Of a DNA stretch of 64,000 nt, positions 1 through 10,556 are shown one piece after another. Made by a program: the position numbers and the translations under genes. The stretch covers positions 231,205-295,204 of the forward strand of contig NZ_JAUJZH010000005.1 of the NCBI RefSeq assembly GCF_030486595.1, given 5' to 3'. A model generated the notes under the pieces. It worked only from the letters and a program-made list of their open reading frames with translations, was not told the origin of the DNA and searched no databases. The DNA is from Variovorax ginsengisoli. Its GTDB lineage: Bacteria > Pseudomonadota > Gammaproteobacteria > Burkholderiales > Burkholderiaceae_C. The number at the start of each line of letters is the position of its first letter. The stretch's first letter is position 1.

Positions 1-637
1 CATCGACTCGGCCAATCCGCTGGCGCCGGACCGCGCGGCCAGCGCGAGGCTCGACTACCTGGCGCTGGGCGACTGGCACGGTTGCAAGCGCATCGACGCC
101 CGCACCTGGTATGCCGGCACGCCCGAGCCCGACCGCTTCAAGGCGAACGACGCCGGGCAGGCGCTGCTGGTGGAGATCGCCGCGCCGGGCGCCGAGCCGC
201 AGGTCACGCCGCTGGCGGTCGGCCAGTTCCATTGGCATCTGCTGGCGACCCACCTGCATGTCGCGAGCGATCTCGACGCACTGCTGGAAGAACTGGCCGG
301 GCTCGGCGCGCAGGATGTGGTCGATCTGCGGGTCCAGGGGCGCATCGACCTGGCGGGACGGCAGCGGCTGCAGGCCGCGGTCGGCAGCGCCGAGGCGCGG
401 GCGCGCCACCTGCAGGCCGACCTGTCGGCTCTGCAGCTGGTGCCGACCGAAGAGGACATCGCCGGCCTGCAGGCCGACGGCTACCTGGGCGAGGTGATCG
501 CCGAGCTGCGCGAGGCCCAGGGCGGGGCCGAGCCGCAGGCGCGGATCGCCCAGGAGGCGCTGGCCCTGCTGACCACGGCGCTGGTGCAGCGCGCGCCGGC
601 GGTGGCCATCGTCCCGATCGAGGCGGCAGCCGCATGA
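1..637 (+). CDS. SbcD/YhaO-like DNA repair exonuclease, C-terminal part
   Basis: The gene enters from the left edge, and only its last 211 residues are present. Near residue 20 is the motif LALGDWHG, which fits the last metal-binding His motif of calcineurin-like phosphoesterases such as SbcD (GHxH type). The rest is an Ala/Leu/Glu-rich C-terminal domain. Its stop overlaps the start of the SbcC-like ATPase by ATGA, so the two are translationally coupled, as SbcD/SbcC and YhaO/YhaN pairs usually are. A nuclease subunit acting with that ATPase on DNA ends is the family-based inference. The phosphoesterase motifs I-III lie outside the window, so activity cannot be judged. Confidence 0.7.
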   Translation, partial: IDSANPLAPDRAASARLDYLALGDWHGCKRIDARTWYAGTPEPDRFKANDAGQALLVEIAAPGAEPQVTPLAVGQFHWHLLATHLHVASDLDALLEELAGLGAQDVVDLRVQGRIDLAGRQRLQAAVGSAEARARHLQADLSALQLVPTEEDIAGLQADGYLGEVIAELREAQGGAEPQARIAQEALALLTTALVQRAPAVAIVPIEAAAA

Positions 638-3294
638 ACCTCCAGATCACCCGGCTGCGCGTCGAGCAGTTGCGGCGCTTCCGCAAGCCGCTGGAACTGC
701 GCGGCTTCGAGCCCGGGCTCAACATCCTGACCGCGCCCAACGAGGCCGGCAAGAGCACCCTGGTGCGCGCCATCCGCGCCGCCTTCTTCGAGCGCCACCG
801 CTCCACCGTGGTGGACGACCTGCGCCCCTGGGGCGAAGGCAGCGGGGCGGCACCGCAGGTCGAGCTGGACTTCGTGCTCGACGGCCAGCCGCACCAGCTG
901 GTCAAGAGCTTCCTCGGCAAGAAGCGTTGCACCCTGCGCATCGGCGTGCGCACGCTGGACGGCACCGAGGCCGAAGACCACCTGGCCCAGCGCTTCGGCT
1001 TCGCCTTCGCCAGCAAGGGTGCCAGCAAGCCCGAGCACTGGGGCATCCCGGGCTTGCTCTGGGTGGAGCAGGGCACTGGCCAGGAACTCAGCGTGGACCC
1101 CGCGCGCGACCACTTGCACGATGCGCTGCAGGGGCAGGTCGGCGCCGCGGCGGGGGCGCTGGCGGCCACCGGCGGCGACGAGCTTCTGGACCGGTTCCGG
1201 GCCCAGCGCAACGAGCTGCTGACCAGCACCGGCAAGCCGCGCGCGGCTTACCTCGAGGCCGGCGAGTCGATCGCCGCCTGGCAGTCGCAGGCCGAGGCGC
1301 TCGACTTCCAGATCGCCAGCTATCGCCAGCAGGTCGACGAGCTGGCGGCGCTGCGGCTCCAGCATCGGGCCGACGAGGCAGCGCGGCCCTGGGAAACGCT
1401 TCGCCAGGCGTTGGGCGACGCCCGGCGGCGCCAGCAGGTCCTGGAGGAGAGCCAGGCCCGGGTGCAGAACGACCGGACCCGGCTGCTGCAGCTCGAAGGC
1501 ACGCGCGGGCTGCTCGTCAAGGAGCTCGAAGGGCTGGCACGGCAGCAGTCCGACGCCGCCCAGCGCGAGCAGGCGCTGGCCCAGGCCACCGAACAGCTGC
1601 AGGCGGCGGATGCCGCAGTGGCCACGGCGCGCGAGCACGCCGAATCGGCCCGCTCGCGCGCCCACGCGGCCCGCGAAGCCTCGCGCGTTGCGCGCCAGGA
1701 GGACCAGCGCCGCAACCTGCGCCAGCAGGTGGCGCAGGCCCAGGCCGAACTGGTCCGCAGCGAGGACGCGCTGCGGCGCGCCGAGGAGGCGCAGCAGCGC
1801 CTGGCCGCGCTGCGCGATGGCGCGGCCGGGGTACCCACGATCGCCAAGGCCCAGGTGCAGCGCCTGATCGAGCTCGACCGTGCCGAACGCGACGCCTCGC
1901 TGCGGCGCCAGGCGGTCGCCACGCGGCTGCAGTTCGCGCTGCCCGAGGGCGTGGTCCTCGGCTTGAAGACGGATGCGGAAAGCGGGGAACTGCAAGCCCG
2001 CGGTGAACGCCTGCTCGACGCCCCCACCACGCTGCGACTGCCCGGCGGCGGCGAGCTGGTCATCACGCCGGGCGGCGACGACCTGGCGCAGCTGGCCCGC
2101 AGTCACGCCGAGGCGCAGCAGGAACTGCGCGCGGCCTTGCAGGCACAGGGCGTGTCCGACCTCGCCGACGCGCAGGCGCGGCTCGGCGCAGCGGCCGAAC
2201 GGGAGGCCCAGCTGCGGCTGGCCGAGCAGGCGCTGGCCATCGTCGCGCCCAAGGGGCTGGAGCCTTTGCGGGGTGCGCACGCAGAGGCGCAGTCGCGCAT
2301 CCGCGGCGCGCAGGAGGCGCTGGCGCGGCTGCCCGAAGTGCCGTCCGAAGCCGTGCTGCCGGCCGACCAGGCCGAAGCGGCGCAAGACGCGGCGACCGCC
2401 ACCGAACAAGCCAGCGCCACAGCATTGGCACAGGCGCAGCGCCGCCAGGCCGCCGCGCAAAGCCTGCGTGACACCGCCCAGCACGAGCATCTCGCGGCCC
2501 AGGCGGCACTGGCCGATCCGGCCCGCACGCAGCGCCAGTCCGAGGCGCAGGCGCAACTGCTGGCCACCGGTGCCGAGCACGCCGCGCTGGCTGCGCGGAT
2601 CGAGGAAGCCAACGCCCAGGTGCGCGAGGCCCGGCCCGACATCGTGGCCCAGGACATCGACCGCCTGCAGCGCAGCATCGAACAGATGACGCGCGGCCAC
2701 CAGCAGCGCCGCGAGGACATCCTGCTGCTCGAGAACACGCTGCAGCAGGCAGGTGCCCAGGGCCTGGAAGAGCAGCGCGACACCCTGGCCGGCAGGCTCG
2801 GCCAGGCCCGGCGCCGCCACGCCGAACTGCAGCGCCGCGCCGAGGCGCTCGACCTGCTCTGCAGCAAGCTCGACGCCAAGCGCCAGGCTACGCTGGCGCG
2901 CCTGCAGGCGCCCTTGCAGGAGCGGCTGCAGCACTACCTGCCGCTGCTGCTGCCGGGCGCCACGGTGCAGATCGACGCCGGCCTCGCCCCGGGCATCCTG
3001 GTGCGCTCGCAGGCCGACGGCGCGACCGAATCGGGCCAGGTGCAAGAACTGAGTTTCGGCGCCCGCGAACAACTCGGCCTGATCAGCCGCTTCGCCTATG
3101 CCGACCTGCTGCAGCAGGCTGGCCGGCCGACCTTGCTGATCCTCGACGACGCGCTGGTGCACAGCGACGCGCCGCGCCTGACCCAGATGAAGCGCGTGCT
3201 CTTCGACGCCGCGCAGCGCCACCAGGTGCTGCTGTTCACCTGCCACCCGCAGAATTGGCAGGACATGGGCGTGGCGCTCCGGCCGCTGGCCTGA
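634..3294 (+). CDS. SbcC/YhaN-like SMC-type AAA ATPase
   Basis: An 886-residue ATPase of the SbcC/RecF/SMC type. Walker A (APNEAGKST) is at residues 34-42. A very long Ala/Gln/Glu/Arg-rich coiled-coil region follows (about 220-780). The C-terminal half-site carries a signature-like LSFGAREQ near residue 805 and Walker B LLILDDALVHSD near 835. The family tethers DNA ends and powers the partner nuclease. The start was chosen at the ATGA overlap with the upstream nuclease; an upstream extension of the frame antisense to nothing useful was discarded. No Zn-hook CxxC was seen at the coiled-coil apex, which fits YhaN-type proteins better than classical SbcC. Confidence 0.8.
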   Translation: MNLQITRLRVEQLRRFRKPLELRGFEPGLNILTAPNEAGKSTLVRAIRAAFFERHRSTVVDDLRPWGEGSGAAPQVELDFVLDGQPHQLVKSFLGKKRCTLRIGVRTLDGTEAEDHLAQRFGFAFASKGASKPEHWGIPGLLWVEQGTGQELSVDPARDHLHDALQGQVGAAAGALAATGGDELLDRFRAQRNELLTSTGKPRAAYLEAGESIAAWQSQAEALDFQIASYRQQVDELAALRLQHRADEAARPWETLRQALGDARRRQQVLEESQARVQNDRTRLLQLEGTRGLLVKELEGLARQQSDAAQREQALAQATEQLQAADAAVATAREHAESARSRAHAAREASRVARQEDQRRNLRQQVAQAQAELVRSEDALRRAEEAQQRLAALRDGAAGVPTIAKAQVQRLIELDRAERDASLRRQAVATRLQFALPEGVVLGLKTDAESGELQARGERLLDAPTTLRLPGGGELVITPGGDDLAQLARSHAEAQQELRAALQAQGVSDLADAQARLGAAAEREAQLRLAEQALAIVAPKGLEPLRGAHAEAQSRIRGAQEALARLPEVPSEAVLPADQAEAAQDAATATEQASATALAQAQRRQAAAQSLRDTAQHEHLAAQAALADPARTQRQSEAQAQLLATGAEHAALAARIEEANAQVREARPDIVAQDIDRLQRSIEQMTRGHQQRREDILLLENTLQQAGAQGLEEQRDTLAGRLGQARRRHAELQRRAEALDLLCSKLDAKRQATLARLQAPLQERLQHYLPLLLPGATVQIDAGLAPGILVRSQADGATESGQVQELSFGAREQLGLISRFAYADLLQQAGRPTLLILDDALVHSDAPRLTQMKRVLFDAAQRHQVLLFTCHPQNWQDMGVALRPLA

Positions 3295-3303
3295 CATCTC
3301 GCA

Positions 3304-6300
3304 ATGACCGACACCGCTCTCTCTCCCGGCTTCATGGCCGTGCACAGCAACCATCCGGAAGCGCTGCGCGACCTGATGCTCGCCTGGATGGCGCGGCATC
3401 CGCTGGCGCCGCTGGAGGACGAGTGGGTGCTGGTGCAGAGCAACGGCGTGGCGCAGTGGCTCAGGCTGTCGCTGGCGCGCGATCCGGCCCAGGGCGGCAT
3501 CGGCATCGCCGCCGCGCTGCAGACCGAACTGCCGGCCACCTTCATCTGGCAGGCCTACCGGGCGGTGCTCGGCACGCAGGCCGTGCCCGCGGCCTCGCCC
3601 TTCGACAAGGCCCTGCTGGTGTGGCGGTTGATGCGCCTGCTGCCCTCGCTGCTCGAAGAGGAGGTGTTCGCGCCGCTGCGCCGCTTCCTGGCCGACGACG
3701 CCGACCTCCGCAAGCGCCACCAGCTGGCCGAGCGCCTGGCCGACCTGTTCGACCAGTACCAGGTCTATCGCGCCGACTGGCTGGCTGGCTGGGCCGAGGG
3801 TCACGACCGGATCGTCGCCAGCCGTTCGGGCGAGCAGCCGGTGGCTGACGAACTGCGCTGGCAGCCACGCCTGTGGCGGGCGCTGCTGGACGACGTCGGC
3901 CCGGCCGGCGCCGCCCACGGCCGGGCCGCCGTGCACCAGCGCTTCATGACCGCTGCAGCGGGCTGGCAGGGCGAGCGGCCGGCCGGACTGCCGCGCCGGC
4001 TGGTGGTGTTCGGCGTCTCTTCGCTGCCGCAGCAGTCGCTCGAGGTGCTGGGCGCGCTGGCGCGCTGGATGCAGGTGCTGATGTGCGTGCACAACCCCTG
4101 CGAGCACGACTGGTCGCACATCGTGGCCGACAAGGACCTGCTGCGCGCCGAGCGCCTGCGGCAGCGCCGGCGTCCGGGCGGCGAGGGCGCGATCGCCGAA
4201 GAAAACCTGCACCTGCATGCGCAGCCGCTGCTGGCCGCCTGGGGCAAACAGGGCCGCGACTTCATCCGCCTGCTCGACGCCCACGATGCGCAGGAGTCCT
4301 ATGCACAGCACTTCGACGCCATCGGCCAGCGCATCGACTGCTTCGACCCCAACCCGCAGGACACGCTGCTGCGCCAGCTGCAGGACGACATCCGCGACCT
4401 GCGTCCGCTGGCCGAGACCCGCGGCAGATGGCCGGCGCTCGACGCGCGGGCCGACCGGTCGATCCGCTTCCACGTCACGCACGGCCCGCAGCGCGAGGTC
4501 GAGGTGCTGCACGACCAGCTGCTGTCGGCCTTCGCCGCCGATGCCACGCTGCGGCCGCGCGACGTGATCGTGATGGTGCCCGACGTCGCGGCCTACGCGC
4601 CGCACATCCAGGCCGTCTTCGGCCTGCTCGGCGCCGACGATCCGCGCCACCTGCCCTACACGCTGGCCGACCAGGGCCAGCGCCATCACGACCCGCTGCT
4701 GGGGGCGCTCGAGAAGCTGCTGGCCCTGCCGCAATCGCGCATCGCGGTGAGCGACCTGCTCGACTGGCTCGAAGTGCCGGCCCTGCGGGCCCGTTTCGGC
4801 ATCGACGAGAACCAGCTGCCGCTGCTGCACCGCTGGATCTCGGCCGCCAACATCCGCTGGGGGCTGCATGCCGAGCAGCGCCGCCAGCTCGACCTGCCTG
4901 GGGCGCTGGCCCAGAACAGCTGGGACTTCGGCCTGCAGCGGATGCTGCTGGGCTACGCGGTGGGCACCGGCGAGGCCTGGGAAGAGGTCGAGCCGCTCGA
5001 CGAAGTGGGCGGGCTCGACGCCGCGCTGCTCGGCCCGCTGGTGCAGCTGCTGGCCGCGCTCGAATCGCATTGGCGCACGCTGGCCACGCCGGCAGCGCCC
5101 GCCGAGTGGGGCGTCCGGCTGCGGGCCTTGCTGGCCGACTTCTTCGCCGCCGACGAGGACAGCGACGGCTTCACGCTGAAGCGGCTCGAGATGTCGCTGC
5201 AGCAATGGCTCGACGCCTGCGCCAATGCGGCCATGGCCGAGCCGGTTCCGCTGTCGGTGGTCCGCGAGCACTGGCTGGCGCAGATCGACCAGCCGACGCT
5301 CAACCAGCCCTTCTTTGCCGGCGCCGTGACCTTCGCGACCCTGATGCCGATGCGCGCGATCCCGTTCCGCGTGGTGGCCCTGCTGGGCATGAACGACGGC
5401 GACTATCCGCGCAGCCGCGTGCCGATGGATTTCGATTTGATGGGCCACGACTGGCGGCCCGGGGACCGCTCCCGGCGCGAGGACGACCGCTACCTGTTCC
5501 TCGAGGCGCTGCTGTCGGCGCGCGAGCAACTGCACATCAGCTGGGTCGGCCGCAGCATCCTCGACCATTCGGAGCGGCCGCCCTCGGTGCTGGTGGCGCA
5601 GCTGCGCGACCACCTGGCGGCCGGCTGGCGGCTCGCGGGCGACGAGGAAGCGCCAGCGCCGGACGCCGGCCGGCGGCTGCTGCATGCGCTGACCGTGGAG
5701 CACCGCCTGCAGCCTTTCCATCCGGCCTACTTCACGCTCGGCGGCGATGTGCGCCTGTTCAGCCATGCGCGTGAATGGCGCGCCGGCCTGGCGCCCCGTG
5801 CGACTGAGCAAGCCGATGCCGACGCACTGCCGCCTTGGCGCTTCGACGGCCCGCTCACGCTGCGCCTGCTGGCCGACTTCCTGAAGGACCCGGTGAAGAG
5901 CTTCTTCCGCCAGCGGCTGGGCATCCACTTCGAGGCCGACGATCCGGTCGGCGAGGACGAGGAGCCCTTCGCCATCGACGCCCTCGAAAACTGGCAGCTG
6001 CAGAACGAGCTGATCCAGGCGCAGCGGGCGGCCATCGAGGCCGGCGGCTCGCGCGAAGAGGCGCTGGGCAAGCAACTCGCCCGCATGGCGCGCCGCGGCG
6101 ACCTGCCGGCCGGCCACTTCGCCGCCCTGGTGCAGGAGCGGCTGGCCGAGCCGATGGAAAAGATGTTCGCCGAATACGAGAAGGCGCTGGCCGAATGGCC
6201 CGAGCCCCTGCCCGACGCCGCGCTGGACTTCCTGCCCGAGGGCCTGTCCGAGCCGCTACGCCTCGCGGACTGGCTCGGCGGCCTGCGCCGGAATGCGGCC

Positions 6301-6822
6301 GGCGAGCGATGCCGCCTGCTGCTGGACAGCGGCAGCCTGGTCAAGGACCGAAGCTACAGGCTCGACAAGCTTGTGCCGTTCTGGATCGCGCACGTGGCGG
6401 CGCACCTGGAGGGCGGATCGATCACGAGCCGCATCGTCAGCAAGGCTGGCAGCGTGACGCTGCATCCGCTGTCCGGGTCACGGGCGCGCGCCTGGTGGTC
6501 AGTGCTGCTCGGCGCCTGGCAGCAGGGCCTGGACCGGCCGTTGCCGCTGGCGCTGCGCAGCGCCCTGGCCTGGCTCGGCAAGGGCGGCACGCAGGCCGAC
6601 ATCGACGCCGGCGCGCCGCGCGAAGCCGCGCGCGCCTGCTATGAAGACAGCGACCCGGCCTACGGCAAGTTCGGCGAGTGCGACGGCAACGCCTATCTGG
6701 CCCGCGCGTTCCGCGATTTTGAATCCTTGTGGGCCGACGGCGAGTTCGCCCGCTGGGCGCTGGCGCTGCTCAAGCCGATGAGCGATGCGGTCGGCCGGGC
6801 GCCGGCGAAGGAGGCCGAATGA
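3304..6822 (+). CDS. recC: RecBCD enzyme subunit RecC
   Basis: A 1172-residue protein, close to the usual RecC length (about 1120 in E. coli). The N-terminus has the family pattern VLVQSNGVAQWLRLSLA, and the middle has SFGVSSLP/QQSLEVLGAL-type segments plus MPMRAIPFRVVALLGMNDGDYPR, typical of the RecC inactive-helicase core. RecC holds the RecB and RecD motors together and recognises Chi in the RecBCD helicase-nuclease that processes double-strand breaks. It starts 9 bases after the SbcC-like gene and ends in an ATGA overlap with recB, so the four genes are probably one transcript. The inactive nuclease-like C-terminal domain appears intact. Confidence 0.95.
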   Translation: MTDTALSPGFMAVHSNHPEALRDLMLAWMARHPLAPLEDEWVLVQSNGVAQWLRLSLARDPAQGGIGIAAALQTELPATFIWQAYRAVLGTQAVPAASPFDKALLVWRLMRLLPSLLEEEVFAPLRRFLADDADLRKRHQLAERLADLFDQYQVYRADWLAGWAEGHDRIVASRSGEQPVADELRWQPRLWRALLDDVGPAGAAHGRAAVHQRFMTAAAGWQGERPAGLPRRLVVFGVSSLPQQSLEVLGALARWMQVLMCVHNPCEHDWSHIVADKDLLRAERLRQRRRPGGEGAIAEENLHLHAQPLLAAWGKQGRDFIRLLDAHDAQESYAQHFDAIGQRIDCFDPNPQDTLLRQLQDDIRDLRPLAETRGRWPALDARADRSIRFHVTHGPQREVEVLHDQLLSAFAADATLRPRDVIVMVPDVAAYAPHIQAVFGLLGADDPRHLPYTLADQGQRHHDPLLGALEKLLALPQSRIAVSDLLDWLEVPALRARFGIDENQLPLLHRWISAANIRWGLHAEQRRQLDLPGALAQNSWDFGLQRMLLGYAVGTGEAWEEVEPLDEVGGLDAALLGPLVQLLAALESHWRTLATPAAPAEWGVRLRALLADFFAADEDSDGFTLKRLEMSLQQWLDACANAAMAEPVPLSVVREHWLAQIDQPTLNQPFFAGAVTFATLMPMRAIPFRVVALLGMNDGDYPRSRVPMDFDLMGHDWRPGDRSRREDDRYLFLEALLSAREQLHISWVGRSILDHSERPPSVLVAQLRDHLAAGWRLAGDEEAPAPDAGRRLLHALTVEHRLQPFHPAYFTLGGDVRLFSHAREWRAGLAPRATEQADADALPPWRFDGPLTLRLLADFLKDPVKSFFRQRLGIHFEADDPVGEDEEPFAIDALENWQLQNELIQAQRAAIEAGGSREEALGKQLARMARRGDLPAGHFAALVQERLAEPMEKMFAEYEKALAEWPEPLPDAALDFLPEGLSEPLRLADWLGGLRRNAAGERCRLLLDSGSLVKDRSYRLDKLVPFWIAHVAAHLEGGSITSRIVSKAGSVTLHPLSGSRARAWWSVLLGAWQQGLDRPLPLALRSALAWLGKGGTQADIDAGAPREAARACYEDSDPAYGKFGECDGNAYLARAFRDFESLWADGEFARWALALLKPMSDAVGRAPAKEAE

Positions 6823-9800
6823 CCTTGCCTTCCTTGCTGGACCCCCTGCGTTTTCCGCTGCGCGGCAGCCGCCTCATCGAGGCCAGCGCCGGCACCGGCA
6901 AGACCTTCACGATCGCCGCGCTGTACCTGCGGCTGGTGCTGGGACATGGCGGCGAGGCCGCTTTCACCCGGCCGCTCGCGCCGCCCGAGATCCTGGTCGT
7001 CACCTTCACCGAGGCCGCCACCAAGGAGCTGCGCGACCGCATCCGGGCCCGCCTGGCCGAGGCGGCCGAGGCCTTCCTCGCGGATCCCGCGACGGTGCCG
7101 CCGCAGCCACCGGGCCAGGACCTGCTGCACGACCTGCGCGCCGACTATCCGCCAGCGCAATGGCTGGCCTGCGCCCGCACCCTGCGGCTGGCCGCCGAGT
7201 GGATGGACGAGGCCGCGGTCTCAACCATCCACGGCTGGTGCAACCGCATGCTGCGGGAGCACGCCTTCGACAGCGGCAGCCTGTTCACGCAGACGCTCGA
7301 GACCGACCAGCGCGAGCTGCAGGCCGAGGTCATGCGCGACTACTGGCGCACCTTCTTCACGCCGCTGGCGCCCGCCGACGCCCAGCAGGTGCATGGCTGG
7401 TGGGCCACGCCCGACGCCCTGCTGGGGGCGGTCGAAAAGCTAGTCGGCCTGAGCGAGGTGCTGGGCGAGGGCTTGCCGCCTGCCATGGCGCTGGAGCGCG
7501 CGCGCACCCACACCGGTCGCGAGCTGTCGGTGCTCAAGGCGCCCTGGGCCGGCGACGACGGGTGGGCCGCCGGCTTGGTGGCCGGGCTCGAGGCCGCGGT
7601 CGCGGCCAGGCAATGCAAGCTGCCCAAGCGCAAGGAATGGATGCAGAAGCTGCGCGACTGGGCCGAGGGCGATGCGCTGCTGCCGTCGTTGACCAAGACC
7701 GCGTGGGAGCGCCTCACGCCGGGCGGACTGGGCGATGGCTGGAGCGGCGACGCCGCGCTGCTGCGCCATCCGGCGCTGCACGCGCTGGCCGGCCTGCAGG
7801 ACGCCGTCAGGGCCTTGCCCGACGGCCGCCAGGACCTGTTGCGCCATGCGGCCCGCTGGTCGGGCGACCGGCTCGCCGCCGAGCAGGCGCGGCGCGCGCA
7901 GATGGGCTTCGACGAACTGCTGACCCGGCTCGACGCCGCGCTGCAGGGCCCCAACGGCGAGCGTCTCGCGGCCCTGATACGGCGCCAGTTCCCGGTCGCG
8001 CTGATCGACGAGTTCCAGGACACCGATCCGCTCCAGTACCGCATCTTCGACGCCGTCTACGGCATCGCGGCCAACGCGCAGGACACGGCCGTGGTGCTGA
8101 TCGGCGACCCCAAGCAGGCGATCTACGCCTTCCGCGGCGCCGACATCCACACCTACCTGGCGGCGCGGCGCGACACCCTGGACCGGCACGCCACGCTCGG
8201 CACCAACTTCCGTTCGACGGCGGCGATGGTCGAAGCCGTCAACCAGGTCTTCCTGCAGGCCGAGGCGCGCGAGACGGGGCAGGGCGCCTTCCTGTTTCGC
8301 GCCGATGGCGAGAATCCGCTGCCCTTCGTCCCGGTCCAGGCCCGGGGCCGCAGCGAGCGCTGGACCGTCGCCGGCCAGCCCGCCCCGGCGCTGACCTGCT
8401 GGACGCTCGATGGCGATCCCCCACCCGGCAACGGCGAGGCCCAGCGCCTGCTGGCCGCCGCCTGCGCCACCGAGATCGTGCGGCTGCTCGCCGGCGGCCT
8501 GGCGGGCCGCACCGGCTTCACCAAGGAAGGCGAGGCGCTGCGCCCGGCGCAGCCCGGCGACATCGCGGTGCTGGTCAACAGCGGCCGCGAAGCGAGCGCG
8601 GTGCGCCAGGCACTGGCCACGCGCGGCGTGCGCAGCGTCTACCTGTCCGACAAGGACTCGGTGTTCCAGAGTCCGGTGGCCGCGGAACTGCAGCGCTGGC
8701 TGGCCGCCTGCGCCGAGCCCGACGACGACCGGCCGCTGCGCGCCGCGCTCGGCAGCGCGGCACTGGCGCTCAGCTGGCCCGAACTCGACCGGCTCAACCA
8801 TGACGAGCTGCAATGGGAAGCCCGGGTGCTCCAGTTCCGCCGCTACCAGCAGACCTGGCGGCGCCAGGGCGTGCTGCCGATGCTGCGCCACCTGCTGAAC
8901 GACTTCGGCGTGCCGCAGCGGCTGCTGGCGGCGGGCGACGAGCGCATGCTGACCGACCTGCTGCACCTGGCCGAACTGCTGCAGCAGGCCAGCGCGCAGC
9001 TCGACGGCGAGCACGCGCTGATCCGCTGGCTGGCCGAGCAGCGCGAGGACAGCGCGAGCGAGAACGAGGCCCGCAAGCTGCGTCTCGAAAGCGACGCCGA
9101 CCTGGTCAAGGTGGTCACCGTGCACAAGTCCAAGGGACTCGAATACCCGCTGGTCTTCCTGCCCTTCGGCACCGCCTTCCGCGCCGCCAAGGCCGACGAC
9201 CTGCCGCTCAAGTGGCACGACGCGCAGGGCCACCTGGTGGTGGCGCTGCAGGCCGACGCCGACGCGCTGGCCAGGGTCGACCACGAACGCCTGGGCGAAG
9301 ACCTGCGCAAGCTCTACGTGGCGCTGACACGGGCCCGCCATGCCACCTGGGTCGGCGTGGCGCCGCTGGCCGGCGTCGAGCGCAGCGCGCTCGGCTACCT
9401 GCTGGGCGGCGGGGCGCCGCTCGCGGCATCGGCGCTGGCCGATGCGCTGCGCGACTGGGCGAAGACGTCCGCGGCCATCGCGGTCGACGCCGCCCCCGAG
9501 GCCGACGATGCGCGCTACAGCCCGGTCGCCGACGCACTGCAGCTGGCGCCCGAGCCGGCCCTGCCATCCGGTCCGCGCGAACGCTGGTGGGTGGCCAGCT
9601 ATTCGGCCCTGAGCCGGGCCGGCGACCTGCTCGACGACGAGGCCGCGCTGGCCCTCGGCGAGCCCGCGACCCGGCTGGCGCTGCCGCCGACGCCGGCCAG
9701 CGCCGCCGAGGACATCTACGCCGACAGCCGCGGCGACGCCATCGCGCCCGACGACGATTTCGGCACCCCGGCGCCCAGCACCGGCAGCCTGCACGACTTC

Positions 9801-10556
9801 CCGCGCGGCGCCGGCCCGGGCAGCTTCCTGCATGGCCTGCTCGAATGGGTAGGCCGCCAGGGCTTCGGCCGCCTGCAGTCCGATGCCGCGGCACAGGCCG
9901 ACCTGGCCGACCTGGTCGCCCGCCGCTGCAACCTGAGCGGCTGGAGCACCTGGACCGAGACCTTGCGCGCCTGGCTGCTGGGCTGGCTGGCTGCGCCGCT
10001 GGACCTCGGCGCGCTGGTGCCCGAAGGCGGCGCGGTGGCGCCCGCGGCGCTGGGCCGGGTCCAGATCGAGATGGAATTCTGGTTCGGCGTCCAGCAGGTC
10101 GACCTGCGCGCGCTCGACGCCCTGGTCTGCCGCCACACGCTGGATGGTGCGCCGCGCCCAGCGCTGCTGCCGCAGCAGCTCAACGGGATGCTCAAGGGTT
10201 TCATCGACCTGGTGTTCGAGCACGAGGGCCGTTATTACGTGGCCGACTACAAGTCGAACTGGCTGGGCCCGCGCGATGCCGACTACACGCCCGCCGCGCT
10301 GCGCGACGCCGTGCTGCAGCACCGCTACGAGCTGCAGTACGTGCTCTACGTCTTCGCGCTGCACCGGCTGCTGCGTTCGCGGCTCGCCGACTATGACTAC
10401 GAGCGCCACGTCGGCGGCGCGGTCTACCTGTTCCTGCGCGGCCATGCGGCGCCGGGCCAGGGGCTGCACTGCGAGCGGCCGCCAAAAGCGCTGATCGACG
10501 CGCTCGATGTCTTGTTCAGCGGCGCGGCGCTCGCTGCGGCGGAGCAGCCGTCATGA
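6819..10556 (+). CDS. recB: RecBCD enzyme subunit RecB
   Basis: A 1245-residue UvrD-family helicase fused to a nuclease. Walker A EASAGTGKT is at residues 21-29, motif II reads LIDEFQDTDP (near 390), motif V region VTVHKSKGLEYPLVF, and motif VI LYVALTRARHATW. The C-terminal nuclease domain shows GFIDLVF and, further on, VADYKSNWLG (about 1130-1150), matching the Asp and Asp-x-Lys catalytic residues of RecB. It is therefore predicted to be the 3'-5' motor and the single nuclease of the complex. The start is set by the ATGA overlap with recC; a longer frame reaching back into recC was discarded. Its stop overlaps the recD start by ATGA. Confidence 0.95.
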   Translation: MTLPSLLDPLRFPLRGSRLIEASAGTGKTFTIAALYLRLVLGHGGEAAFTRPLAPPEILVVTFTEAATKELRDRIRARLAEAAEAFLADPATVPPQPPGQDLLHDLRADYPPAQWLACARTLRLAAEWMDEAAVSTIHGWCNRMLREHAFDSGSLFTQTLETDQRELQAEVMRDYWRTFFTPLAPADAQQVHGWWATPDALLGAVEKLVGLSEVLGEGLPPAMALERARTHTGRELSVLKAPWAGDDGWAAGLVAGLEAAVAARQCKLPKRKEWMQKLRDWAEGDALLPSLTKTAWERLTPGGLGDGWSGDAALLRHPALHALAGLQDAVRALPDGRQDLLRHAARWSGDRLAAEQARRAQMGFDELLTRLDAALQGPNGERLAALIRRQFPVALIDEFQDTDPLQYRIFDAVYGIAANAQDTAVVLIGDPKQAIYAFRGADIHTYLAARRDTLDRHATLGTNFRSTAAMVEAVNQVFLQAEARETGQGAFLFRADGENPLPFVPVQARGRSERWTVAGQPAPALTCWTLDGDPPPGNGEAQRLLAAACATEIVRLLAGGLAGRTGFTKEGEALRPAQPGDIAVLVNSGREASAVRQALATRGVRSVYLSDKDSVFQSPVAAELQRWLAACAEPDDDRPLRAALGSAALALSWPELDRLNHDELQWEARVLQFRRYQQTWRRQGVLPMLRHLLNDFGVPQRLLAAGDERMLTDLLHLAELLQQASAQLDGEHALIRWLAEQREDSASENEARKLRLESDADLVKVVTVHKSKGLEYPLVFLPFGTAFRAAKADDLPLKWHDAQGHLVVALQADADALARVDHERLGEDLRKLYVALTRARHATWVGVAPLAGVERSALGYLLGGGAPLAASALADALRDWAKTSAAIAVDAAPEADDARYSPVADALQLAPEPALPSGPRERWWVASYSALSRAGDLLDDEAALALGEPATRLALPPTPASAAEDIYADSRGDAIAPDDDFGTPAPSTGSLHDFPRGAGPGSFLHGLLEWVGRQGFGRLQSDAAAQADLADLVARRCNLSGWSTWTETLRAWLLGWLAAPLDLGALVPEGGAVAPAALGRVQIEMEFWFGVQQVDLRALDALVCRHTLDGAPRPALLPQQLNGMLKGFIDLVFEHEGRYYVADYKSNWLGPRDADYTPAALRDAVLQHRYELQYVLYVFALHRLLRSRLADYDYERHVGGAVYLFLRGHAAPGQGLHCERPPKALIDALDVLFSGAALAAAEQPS

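Noticed and set aside
481..6117. Very long minus-strand open frame (1878 codons) and similar frames at 7440-10469 and 42000-47525
   Set aside because: They run antisense to clearly recognised recBCD/SbcC and CHAT genes and read as Arg/His/Gln/Gly-rich shadows typical of high-GC DNA.
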